A stretch of 64,000 bases of DNA. Origin: Acidisoma silvae (lineage in GTDB: Bacteria > Pseudomonadota > Alphaproteobacteria > Acetobacterales > Acetobacteraceae). The notes under the pieces are model-generated. The model did no database searches and was not told the DNA's origin. It saw only the letters and a list, made by a program, of their open reading frames with translations. Location: contig NZ_JAESVB010000004.1 of assembly GCF_020618775.1 (NCBI RefSeq), positions 62,001-126,000 on the forward strand, in the 5' to 3' direction. The position numbers and the translations under genes are program-made. Positions 53,065 through 61,352 of this stretch are shown here, piece by piece. Every line of letters starts with the position of its first letter. The stretch's first letter is position 1.

Positions 53065-56000
53065 ATGAGCATCGTCCCGAAGGGCGATGGCGCCGCGCCC
53101 CCCGGTGTCGAAACACTGCTGACGGTCTGGGCTGTCCGCGACGGCGGCATGGCCTTTCTGGCATCGCAGGCCGATGCCTTGGCCAGGCTGGAGGCCAATG
53201 GCCGTGCGGTCGATGCGGTGCGCATGGCGGCCGTGGCGCTGCGCGACGGTCAGGCTGAACACGCGCTGTCGCATCTGCTTTATGCCCAGCGCCAGGCGCC
53301 CTCCAGCAGCCTGATCACGCTCCTGATCGGTGATCTGCGGTTGCATCTGGGACACGCCGATGCGGCGGAACCTTTCGATCTTCTGGCCCGGCGTAGCGAC
53401 TGGAACGCGGCCTGGTATCGCCTGGCGCAGACCCGCCTGCGGTTCGGCCGGCCCGACCTGGCGGCGGTGGAGATCCATGAAACCCTCAGCCGCAACGCGC
53501 CATTGCTGGACCGGCCTGCGGTCGCGCTGTTGGACGAGATTCTGCGGGCGACGGGCGCGCGGGGCTGGTGCGGCTTGACCAATGGCGGTGACCTGATCGT
53601 CGGCGGCCCCGTGACCCGGTGCGGCGCGCCCACGCTCCGGGTCATGCTGGACGGCAAGCCCTTGCGGCTGACGGCGCGCCTGCGCGACCAGGGTTTTATC
53701 CGCTTTCCGCTCGGCAAGGCCGGCTTCGCCGCGCAGTCGATCGAAGTCACGGCCTCCGGCGTGCCGCTTCTGGGCAGCCGCCTCAAGCCACAGTCGATCA
53801 TCCGCTGCGAGGGCTTCGTGGAGCGGGTTGAGACCGGTATCGCCGGTTGGTGCTGGCTGCCGGGCGAGCCGACCGTCCAGCCGCTGGTTCGGCTTCCCGG
53901 CCCGGCGGGGGAGATTACCCTGGCCGCGAAAGACCTGATCCTGACGCCTGCCAATACGGAACGGCTGATCTGGCAGCGGCGCTTCACGCTGCCCTTCGCG
54001 GCATTGCCGCCGGGACGCATCGCTCTGGCCGGCCCGCATGGCCGCCCTTTGTATGGCAGCCCGCTATGGCCGTCCGGCGGCATCGACAGCGGCATGGCGG
54101 CAGCCCAGCGCCTGCGTCGCCGCTTTCCGGCCTCCGGCGAAGCCCTGACGGAGGGCGAGGCAGGGGCGGAGGGCGAGATCGCGGCCGAGATCAGCATTCC
54201 GGCGGTCCATCGCGGCCGCAGACCCGAAACACCGTCTCAAAACCGGCCGGCGCCGGGGATGCCGGCTTCCCGGCAGGTGCTGATCGCCATTCCCGTCTAC
54301 CGCGGATTGCGTACGACTATTGATTGCATCCGTTCGGTGCTGGCGCATCGCGGTCCGGATGAGGTGATTCTCGTCATTTCTGATGCCTCCCCTGAACCGG
54401 CCTTGGTCGAGGCGCTTCGCGCGCTGGCCGGAAAGGAAGATATTCTGCTGCGAGTGGAGCCGGTCAATCGCGGTTTTCCCGGCACGGTCAACCTCGCCAT
54501 GCGCCAGGCGGCGGCGGCCGGGCAGGATATCATCCTGCTGAACAGCGATACTTTGGTGACGGCGGGCTGGGTTGCCGGCCTGCGGGACGCGACCTATGGC
54601 GCGCCGGACATCGGCACGGCGACGCCCTTTTCGAACGCCGCCACCATCCTCAGCTACCCGGATTCGCAGCGCGCCAATGCGATTCCGACCGAGGAGGAGA
54701 TCGACGAACTGGCTGGCCTCTTCGCCGCCCAGAATGGCGGTGCCACCGTCGAAATCCCCACCGGCCACGGCTTCTGCCTTTATATCCGCCATGACTGTCT
54801 GATCGAGACGGGGGTGCTGCGGGATGACGTCTTCGCCCAGGGTTATGGCGAGGAAAACGATTTTTGCATGCGCGCGCGCCATCTGGGCTGGCGGCATGTC
54901 GCCGCCACCGGCTGCTATATCGGCCATCTGGAAGGTCAGTCCTTTGCCGCCGCCAAGGACAGCCTGGTGCGGCGCAACCTCGTCATGCTCAATACTTTGC
55001 ATCCGGGTTATGACGGCCTGATCGCGGATTGGCTGAAGGCTGATCCTTTGAGCGAGCAGCGCCGCGCGGTGGATAGCGCCCGGCTGCACCGGTTGCAGGG
55101 GGACCGCGCCGCCATCCTGTTCGTGACGCATAATCGCGAAGGCGGTGTGCAGCGGCATGTGCTGATGCGGGCGCGGCAGGCGGAGGAGGAAGGGTTTCTG
55201 GCGCTCATTCTCAAACCCGGCCGCGACCGGGCCGGCGCGGCCTTGTGCCGTATTGAGACGCCCTCCCTGGCCTTGCCCAATCTGACCTTTGCGGCCTTCG
55301 CCGCACCGTCGCTGCTGGCGGATTTTCTGGCAAGCTGCCGGCTGGACTCGATCGAACTGCATCATTTCATCGGGCATGAGCCGGCAACCATTGCGATGGT
55401 CATGGCGCTGGGGCCGCCCTTCGACCTGCATCTGCATGACTATGCCTGGTTCTGCCCGCGCATCACCCTGACCGCCCAGGGCAACCATTATTGCGGTGAG
55501 CCGGACCTGGCGACCTGCGACACATGCGTGCGCGACCGCGGCAGTGCCTTGGACCGCGACATCACCCCCGCTGCCTTGATCGACTGGTCGCGCGCGATTT
55601 TCACCAGGGCCCGTGTCGTCATTGCGCCGACGGCCGATACGGCGGCGCGTTTTCAGCGCCGCTTTCCGGTCAAGCCGCAGGTCTTGCCTTGGGAGCGGGA
55701 TTTGGCTCACCTGCACGATAGGCCCGTTGCACGATGCGCGCCCGGCAAGATCCGCAAAGTCTGCGTGGCGGGCGCCATCGGCTATGAAAAAGGCTATCAG
55801 ATCCTGCTGGATTGCGCCCGCCTGGCGCAGGCCGAGGATCTGCCGATCCTGTTCCAGATCGTCGGCTTCACCTGCGACGATGCGCGGCTGTTGGAGACGG
55901 GGCGCGTGACCATTACCGGGCGCTATGAGGAAAACGAGGCTGTGGCGCTGATGCAGGCCCAGCAATCAGACCTTGCCTTTCTGCCGGCGCTCTGGCCGGA

Positions 56001-56187
56001 GACCTGGTCCTATGTCCTGAGCCAGCTATGGCAGGCGGGTCTGCCGGTGGTGGCCTTTGATATCGGCGCCCCGGCCGAACGCATCAGGCAGCATGGCGGC
56101 GGGGTTCTGCTGCCGCTCAGTCTGCCGCCGAAGCGGATCATTCATGCGCTGCGCAATGTCGTATCATCAACCCAGGCGGCAGCCTGA
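53065..56187 (+). CDS. large two-domain glycosyltransferase (GT2 plus GT4)
   Basis: 1040 residues. An N-terminal ~170 residues look TPR-like (Ala/Leu-rich helical pairs), then a beta-rich domain to about 400. A GT-A domain at about 405-660 has VLIAIPVYRGLRTTIDCI, metal-site region LLNSDTLVTAGWV and GYGEENDFCMRARHLGW. A GT-B-like domain at about 682-1035 has ILFVTHNREGGVQRHV, VCVAGAIGYEKGYQILL and LPALWPETWSYVLSQLW. No transmembrane segment, so cytosolic. It could build a glycan with two linkages; its place beside exported Ser/Thr-rich proteins suggests protein or surface glycosylation (inference). Confidence 0.88.
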   Translation: MSIVPKGDGAAPPGVETLLTVWAVRDGGMAFLASQADALARLEANGRAVDAVRMAAVALRDGQAEHALSHLLYAQRQAPSSSLITLLIGDLRLHLGHADAAEPFDLLARRSDWNAAWYRLAQTRLRFGRPDLAAVEIHETLSRNAPLLDRPAVALLDEILRATGARGWCGLTNGGDLIVGGPVTRCGAPTLRVMLDGKPLRLTARLRDQGFIRFPLGKAGFAAQSIEVTASGVPLLGSRLKPQSIIRCEGFVERVETGIAGWCWLPGEPTVQPLVRLPGPAGEITLAAKDLILTPANTERLIWQRRFTLPFAALPPGRIALAGPHGRPLYGSPLWPSGGIDSGMAAAQRLRRRFPASGEALTEGEAGAEGEIAAEISIPAVHRGRRPETPSQNRPAPGMPASRQVLIAIPVYRGLRTTIDCIRSVLAHRGPDEVILVISDASPEPALVEALRALAGKEDILLRVEPVNRGFPGTVNLAMRQAAAAGQDIILLNSDTLVTAGWVAGLRDATYGAPDIGTATPFSNAATILSYPDSQRANAIPTEEEIDELAGLFAAQNGGATVEIPTGHGFCLYIRHDCLIETGVLRDDVFAQGYGEENDFCMRARHLGWRHVAATGCYIGHLEGQSFAAAKDSLVRRNLVMLNTLHPGYDGLIADWLKADPLSEQRRAVDSARLHRLQGDRAAILFVTHNREGGVQRHVLMRARQAEEEGFLALILKPGRDRAGAALCRIETPSLALPNLTFAAFAAPSLLADFLASCRLDSIELHHFIGHEPATIAMVMALGPPFDLHLHDYAWFCPRITLTAQGNHYCGEPDLATCDTCVRDRGSALDRDITPAALIDWSRAIFTRARVVIAPTADTAARFQRRFPVKPQVLPWERDLAHLHDRPVARCAPGKIRKVCVAGAIGYEKGYQILLDCARLAQAEDLPILFQIVGFTCDDARLLETGRVTITGRYEENEAVALMQAQQSDLAFLPALWPETWSYVLSQLWQAGLPVVAFDIGAPAERIRQHGGGVLLPLSLPPKRIIHALRNVVSSTQAAA

Positions 56188-56193
56188 TCCGCC

Positions 56194-56985
56194 TCAGTCG
56201 TCCTGCGCCACGGCGGTGCTGCGCAATTGCCGCTCGGCGCCCAGCGCCAATTGGGTGCGGTTGCTGGCGCGCTTCTTCTGCATGATGTTGCGGATATGGG
56301 CCTTGACAGTGCTGACGCTCATTTGCAGGTCTTCGGCGATATTCTTGTTCGCATAGCCCTGGCGCACCAGTTCCAGCACCGAGCGTTCACGCTTCGTCAG
56401 CGGGCCGCTGTCATTGCCGCCGCCCATCGGCGCGATGCCGGTCTGCGACAAGGGCGCAGCCGTGGGCGTTTCCCCCGGCAAGGGTACCGGCGGCAGCGAC
56501 ACGGCCGGCGGTATCACCTCCCGCCCATGATGGATCAGGAACAGCGAGGCGACGACCATCTGCAAGCTGGTACGCTTGGTATGCAGCAGCGTTGTGCTGG
56601 CCTGCGGGAATTTATCGACAACCTTCCGCAAATCGTCGGAGATATCGTCCGCCAGAATGACAAGTGGACTGGTCGCGCCAGCCTCAACGCTGGCCTTGGC
56701 CAGAAGCAGCAATGCGGCGGTATCGCTGCCGCGATGATGATAGACCACCAGATCGGCCGTGGGCGGCGGATCGGCCAGAAATTCGGATGATGAGCCGAAC
56801 GGCACGATGACGAGCAGCGACTGCATGGCGCCCGCTGCATTTGCGAAGCATTCGCGTGTCAGTTGATTGTCATCGATCCAGGCAACGCAAAGAAGGTTGA
56901 CCGGCACGCCAAGCTTTGTCGGCGCGCTCGTTAACGCCGTGAAGCTACCCGGATGAATGGCGGATGCCAGGTAGAGATCAGTCAC
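56194..56985 (-). CDS. LuxR/NarL-type regulator with degenerate receiver domain (copy 2)
   Basis: 263 residues from a GTG at 56985 with GAGGA 9 bases upstream; the TTG at 56994 overlaps the purine tract. The C-terminal HTH is LTKRERSVLELVRQGYANKN..STVKAHIRNIMQKKRASNR. The N-terminal half has VAWIDDNQLTRECF and, in the phospho-acceptor strand, DLVVYHHRG without Asp. Paralogue of 46997-47758; this copy has an extra Pro-rich linker (about 165-195). Converges on the glycosyltransferase with only 6 bases between stops. Confidence 0.9.
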   Translation of the reverse strand: MTDLYLASAIHPGSFTALTSAPTKLGVPVNLLCVAWIDDNQLTRECFANAAGAMQSLLVIVPFGSSSEFLADPPPTADLVVYHHRGSDTAALLLLAKASVEAGATSPLVILADDISDDLRKVVDKFPQASTTLLHTKRTSLQMVVASLFLIHHGREVIPPAVSLPPVPLPGETPTAAPLSQTGIAPMGGGNDSGPLTKRERSVLELVRQGYANKNIAEDLQMSVSTVKAHIRNIMQKKRASNRTQLALGAERQLRSTAVAQDD

Positions 56986-57134
56986 TCGTCTCAATCCTCA
57001 TATAACGTAGTCAACGGCCAAATTTTATGTCTGGGGCGAGTCAGGCATAGATGCCGTCATTCCCACCGTACATGACATTCACACTCAAAAAACGCAAGAA
57101 AACAGGCGGTTTTGTTCAGTGATGCCAAAGCGAA

Positions 57135-57163
57135 CGCGTTAGCACCGATAGAGTGCTAACGCG
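57135..57163. terminator. strong hairpin, CIRCE-like in sequence
   Basis: CGCGTTAGCAC and GTGCTAACGCG are perfect 11-base arms around a 7-base loop in the 333-base gap downstream of the ABC operon. The right half matches the CIRCE half-site GAGTGCTAA, but the spacing is 6 bases shorter than CIRCE. No clean T-tract follows, so terminator or operator are both possible. Confidence 0.45.
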
Positions 57164-57318
57164 CGACTTCGGTTTTGGATGCAGTTTCACAAAATTGTGT
57201 GATTGGATTGTGCGGTCAGGCAAATGATGCAAATCCGAAATATGATGGGAGTGACGCTGGGAAGGCATCATCCCCATCATTGTGCCTCGGGCAAAGCCCT
57301 AAACGAGGCTGTCTTGGC

Positions 57319-58326
57319 TCAGCGTATGCCGCGCTTGATGAGCGGGATCAGGGCGTCGATCGTGGCTGGGGTCTGCACGCCGGCGCCGGTATTGATGTTG
57401 AGGCCGGCGAAATCGTATTTGGCTGACAGCACGCATTGCATGACCGGCAGGAAGCCCTGCAAATACAGCTGCTGGTCCAGTGTCGCGGTGATGTATTTCT
57501 GTTGCAGCCCGGCGATGGTGGACGGCGCCAGATCAATGCCCCCGACAATGATCTGGCCGGGCTTCTTGCCGACTTGCCGCAGGGCCTGGGGAATGAACCC
57601 GGTGACGCCGCCATGCTGGGTGCCGATGGCGCGCAGGTTGGGATGCGATTCCAGGAAGGCCACCAGAATGGGAACGGCGAGGGAGGAATCGGAATCGACC
57701 TGCGGCGAGATATTGAGCTTGGTGACCTTAACCCCGGCTTTTTCCAGCGTGTCGGTCAGGCCGCGGTCACTCTGGCTGCGGGTCGTCTCGTTAAAGACGC
57801 CGTATTCCAAAGCCTCGTCGCCCGATTTCAATCCCGCCGCCAGCATGGCCTGGGCGGTGATCGCGCCACCGATGTAAAGATCGACGCCGGCATAGCCGGT
57901 ACCCTTTTCGTCGTACGTCTTTTCGGCAAGGGGGAGCGGTGTATTGCCGACGGTGACGATGCTGCCCTGCGCTTCGGCTTTGGCGATGAGCGGATCGAAG
58001 GCGGGGTCACCCGGATGGCCAGTGACCGCGATGCAGGTGGGGCGCGCGGCCAGGGCCTGGCGGAATTGCGTCAGCATGGTCTCAGGGTTCCAGGCGGAGA
58101 ATTGCTCCACCACCTTGATGCCGAAGGCGTGGCCGGCATCCGCCGCGCCGGTCTGCCGCGCCAGCGTGGCGCCGTCACCGGGATTGCCGCCCATCTGCAT
58201 ATAGATCGTCATGCCCTGGCCGAGCGGGCCGCTGGTGGTGGGCTGGGTGGCCCAGCCTGGGCTGCTCAGCAGGGCGGTGCCGCCCAAGGCGAGGCAGGCG
58301 ATGAGGGATGCCTTGGTTTTGGTCAT
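57319..58326 (-). CDS. sugar ABC transporter periplasmic substrate-binding protein (system 1)
   Basis: 335 residues. Sec signal (KTKASLIACLALGGTALLSS, cleavage near GWATQ) followed by a type 1 periplasmic-binding (ribose-binding/LacI-like) fold with AARPTCIAVTGHPGDPAFDPLI, GYAGVDLYIGG and IVGGIDLAPSTIAGLQQ. Ligand not deducible; family members bind monosaccharides, inositol or autoinducer-2. Third gene of the leftward ATPase-permease-binding protein operon. Confidence 0.92.
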   Translation of the reverse strand: MTKTKASLIACLALGGTALLSSPGWATQPTTSGPLGQGMTIYMQMGGNPGDGATLARQTGAADAGHAFGIKVVEQFSAWNPETMLTQFRQALAARPTCIAVTGHPGDPAFDPLIAKAEAQGSIVTVGNTPLPLAEKTYDEKGTGYAGVDLYIGGAITAQAMLAAGLKSGDEALEYGVFNETTRSQSDRGLTDTLEKAGVKVTKLNISPQVDSDSSLAVPILVAFLESHPNLRAIGTQHGGVTGFIPQALRQVGKKPGQIIVGGIDLAPSTIAGLQQKYITATLDQQLYLQGFLPVMQCVLSAKYDFAGLNINTGAGVQTPATIDALIPLIKRGIR

Positions 58327-58377
58327 TCTTCTTGTTCCTCTGATTGCTTTTCTTGTCGGGCTTTGGGGGAATTCAGC

Positions 58378-59415
58378 TCATGGGCGCCCGCCCAGACCCG
58401 CCAGGGCGCGTAGCTGCTTCAACTTGCCCGGGCTTTCCATGAGAAGATGCAGGGTCACCGCCGCGACGAAGACCACGCCTTCGATCGCCTGGACCCAGAA
58501 GCCGGCGATGCCGGTGGCGACGATGCCCGCTTCCAACATGCCGATGATGAAAGTGCCGAAAAACGTGCCGACGATGGTCGCGGTGCCGCCGAAGACCGAG
58601 GTGCCGCCGATGAAGACGCCGGCCAGCGCGGGCAGCAGGTAGCCCTGTCCCTGGGTCGAGAAATAGTTGAGGTTCTCCAGCGTCAGCAACACGGCGGCAA
58701 AGCCGCCCAGCACGCCCATCAGCACGAACAGCTTCACCGTCTCGCGCATGACATTGATGCCGGCGACGCGCGCCACGTGCCGGCTGTCGCCGATGAACAG
58801 GATATGCTCGCCGAAACGGTGCCGGTTGAGGATGAACCACATGAAGACGGCCAGCCCCAAGGCCCAGAGCGACTGCATGGGCAGGAAGCCGAACAGATTG
58901 CCGGCGAAGACGGTATAGACGACGCTGCCGTCCAACTCCTGCAAGGCGTTGGACTGCCCGCCCGAGAGGATGGAGGCGGTGCCCGCCCAGAAGAACTGCG
59001 TGCCGATGGTGACGATGATGGAGGGCACGCCGATACAGGCCACCAGCAGCCCGTTGACGAGGCCGATGAGCGCGCCGCCGGCCAGCGCGGCAATGACGCC
59101 GAGCCAGGGATTGCCGAGGCTGCTTTCGCACACCGAAAACAGGAAGCCCGAGAAGGCGAGGGTGGAGGGGAAGGAGAGGTCAATCTCGCCGGCCGCCACC
59201 ACCAGGGTCAGGCCGATGGCCAGCACCAGCATCGGCGGCACGGTTGTCAGAAAGGACAGGTAGATCGGCCAATGCAGGAAGACCTGCGGGGCGGTGACGA
59301 TGAACAGGCCCACCAGCACAAGGAAGACCAGGATGATCGGCAGACCTTCGATCTGCGCCAGAGGCAGGCGGCGTGTCGGCCGGCGGGCAGGCGAGGCAGG
59401 AAGATGCGTGCTCAT
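58378..59415 (-). CDS. sugar ABC transporter permease (system 1)
   Basis: 345 residues, about ten hydrophobic segments, RbsC-like (BPD_transp_2). Motifs ALAIGLTLVVAAGEIDLSFP, FWAGTASILSGGQSN, and the EAA-like cytoplasmic stretch FIGDSRHVARVAGINV. Its ATG shares a base with the ATPase stop. Inner-membrane channel for the importer. Confidence 0.93.
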   Translation of the reverse strand: MSTHLPASPARRPTRRLPLAQIEGLPIILVFLVLVGLFIVTAPQVFLHWPIYLSFLTTVPPMLVLAIGLTLVVAAGEIDLSFPSTLAFSGFLFSVCESSLGNPWLGVIAALAGGALIGLVNGLLVACIGVPSIIVTIGTQFFWAGTASILSGGQSNALQELDGSVVYTVFAGNLFGFLPMQSLWALGLAVFMWFILNRHRFGEHILFIGDSRHVARVAGINVMRETVKLFVLMGVLGGFAAVLLTLENLNYFSTQGQGYLLPALAGVFIGGTSVFGGTATIVGTFFGTFIIGMLEAGIVATGIAGFWVQAIEGVVFVAAVTLHLLMESPGKLKQLRALAGLGGRP

Positions 59416-60221
59416 CAGCCTACTCCCACGGCATGGCCGCTTTGTTGCAGGTCGATCAGGAATTTCGTCAATTCCTCCAGCGTCATCTCGCCCGATTTGA
59501 TATCGGCGACGATGCGCCCGCGATCCAGCACGATCAACCTATCGGCCAAGGCATGCACATGCGCCAAGTTGTGTTCGATATAGATGCAGGCGCGGCCAGA
59601 GGCTTTGATGGAGCGCACGAAATCCAGAACTTTCCGTACCTCGCTGATGGCCAGCGCCACGGTGGGCTCGTCGAGAATGATAAGGTCGCTGTCGAAATGC
59701 ATGGCACGGCCGATGGCAATGCCCTGCCGCTCGCCGCCGGAGAGTTTGGAAATGGTGGAATCGGCGTCGATGCCGACGCCGCGAAAGCCGAGCTGGTTCT
59801 TGAGCAGGTCGTTGGCGATGCGGCGTTCCTCGGCCACCTTGATGAAGCCGAAGCGGTTGGTGATCTGTCGCCCCACGAAGATATTGCGCCACAGCGGCTG
59901 TTTTTCGCCGAGGGACTTTTCCTGATAGACCGTCTCGAAGCGCAGCCGATGCGCTTCCCGCACCGAATAATGCGTCCAGTCCACAGGTTTGTCGCGGATA
60001 TAAAGCTTGCCGGATGTCGGCCGCACCACGCCGGTCAGAACCTTGATCAGCGTCGATTTGCCGGCGCCGTTGTCCCCGATCAGCCCGACGATTTCATTGC
60101 GGCCAATGGCGAGGTCAATCCCCTGCAAGGCGCGGATCTTGCCGTAGGACAGGCTGATGCCTTCGGCACGGACGATATGCTGATAGGCGCCACCTGTTTC
60201 CGGCTGCTTATCCATCATCAA
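59415..60221 (-). CDS. sugar ABC transporter ATP-binding protein (system 1)
   Basis: 268 residues, a single ATPase domain (not the usual ~500-residue RbsA tandem). Walker A GDNGAGKSTLIKVLTG, signature KLSGGERQGIAIGRAM, Walker B DLIILDEPTVAL and the switch His in YIEHNLAHVHAL. Two copies presumably pair with the permease dimer. First gene of the operon. Confidence 0.93.
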   Translation of the reverse strand: MMMDKQPETGGAYQHIVRAEGISLSYGKIRALQGIDLAIGRNEIVGLIGDNGAGKSTLIKVLTGVVRPTSGKLYIRDKPVDWTHYSVREAHRLRFETVYQEKSLGEKQPLWRNIFVGRQITNRFGFIKVAEERRIANDLLKNQLGFRGVGIDADSTISKLSGGERQGIAIGRAMHFDSDLIILDEPTVALAISEVRKVLDFVRSIKASGRACIYIEHNLAHVHALADRLIVLDRGRIVADIKSGEMTLEELTKFLIDLQQSGHAVGVG

Positions 60222-60307
60222 TAGCCCTCGTTTTTTCTTGGTCTTTTATTATGGTCTTTTGGCGTGTCTTTCCTGCGGGCGGTTTCGGTTGTGTGTGGAG
60301 TTTCGCA

Positions 60308-60338
60308 CCCGCAGCATTGATCAGATCAATGCTGCGGG
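60308..60338. promoter_or_regulatory. perfect 31-base palindrome upstream of ABC system 1
   Basis: CCCGCAGCATTGATC and GATCAATGCTGCGGG are exact 15-base arms around one A, 87 bases upstream of the ATPase start. The one-base centre argues for a dimer-binding operator over a terminator; no T-tract follows on either strand. Confidence 0.6.
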
Positions 60339-60391
60339 AGGTTAGGTAGGCTGTGCGGCCGCTGTCAAATGATGATTGCGGCGTGGCGGCC

Positions 60392-61120
60392 TCAGATATC
60401 CTGCCCGGCCGGTAGGATAACCATGTCGCGGATCGTGACATGGCGTGGCCGCGTCAGGCTGTAGAGCAATGCGTCCGCAATATCTTCCGACATCAAACCG
60501 GTTTTATCCGCAACCCGGCGGGTGATTTCAGCCGGATCGTCGATGCCCCACAGCTCGTTCAGCACCACGCCCGGAGAGATGGACCCGACGCGAATGCCAT
60601 GGGGCAGGGCCTGGCGCCGCAAGCCATGCACGAAGGAGCGGATGGCGTGCTTGCTGGCGCTGTAGATCGGCTCCCAATGCAAAGCCTGATGACCGGAAAT
60701 GGAACTGGTGACGATGATATCGCCCGTTCCCCGCGCGATCATGCCCGGCAGTACGCGCTGGGCGGCGCGGAAGACGCTGGTGACATTGACGGTCATCATA
60801 CGCTCCCAGTCATCCGGGTTGCCCTCCGCCACCGGTCCGGGAAGATAGATGCCGGCATTGGCAAACAGCACGTCGATCTGCCCGAAATGCGCCAGCGTGC
60901 GGGCGATCATGGCGTCGGTATCTTCGGGCCGGGACAGATCGGCCGGCACCGCGATGGCCTGTTCGCCCAGCCGCTCGGCCAGCGCCGTCAGGCGCGGGCT
61001 GTTCCGCGCCACCAAAGCCAGCCGCGCTCCCTTGGCGGCCAGAAGCTGGGCCGCCGCCCGGCCAATACCGGAACTGGCACCCGTCACCACAATAACCTTG
61101 CCGCTTAGATCTTCGCTCAT
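60392..61120 (-). CDS. short-chain dehydrogenase/reductase
   Basis: 242 residues, classical SDR. NAD(P)-binding TGASSGIG at 13-20, FANAG, the catalytic Ser in VTSSISG and YSASK with the Tyr/Lys pair. VARNSPRL after the second strand suggests NADP(H) preference. The substrate is unknown, but it lies between two sugar importers, so polyol or sugar oxidation-reduction is plausible. It runs leftward ahead of ABC system 1, separated by 170 bases containing the palindrome. Confidence 0.92.
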   Translation of the reverse strand: MSEDLSGKVIVVTGASSGIGRAAAQLLAAKGARLALVARNSPRLTALAERLGEQAIAVPADLSRPEDTDAMIARTLAHFGQIDVLFANAGIYLPGPVAEGNPDDWERMMTVNVTSVFRAAQRVLPGMIARGTGDIIVTSSISGHQALHWEPIYSASKHAIRSFVHGLRRQALPHGIRVGSISPGVVLNELWGIDDPAEITRRVADKTGLMSEDIADALLYSLTRPRHVTIRDMVILPAGQDI

Positions 61121-61220
61121 CTGTTTCCTCTCAGAATTTTTGTTCTGTTCTCAGCTTTAACATTGTTTTCAAACTGTGGGCTTGCCGCCCTGCGCAGGGG
61201 CGCTATACCGTCTCATTGGG

Positions 61221-61231
61221 TGGTCGGACCA
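61221..61231. promoter_or_regulatory. candidate GntR (FadR-type) operator
   Basis: TGGTCGGACCA fits the TNGTNNNACNA pattern of FadR-type GntR regulators and lies in the 232-base divergent gap between the SDR and ABC system 2. Short motif, so a chance match cannot be excluded. Confidence 0.35.
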
Positions 61232-61352
61232 ATCCGGCCCCGAACGATACCGCGACCATAAGCGCGGACGGATAAAAACGGCTAAGCCGGATAGGGATGG
61301 AGGCAGGATTGGGCAGTCAAGATGGCGATATGGGCCTGGGGCGGGGTCGCGC

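Noticed and set aside
54064-55965. 633-codon minus-strand open frame inside the glycosyltransferase
   Set aside because: Antisense shadow; the plus-strand frame carries glycosyltransferase motifs throughout.
57135-57163. true CIRCE/HrcA site
   Set aside because: Half-sites are 6 bases too close and no chaperone gene is adjacent.
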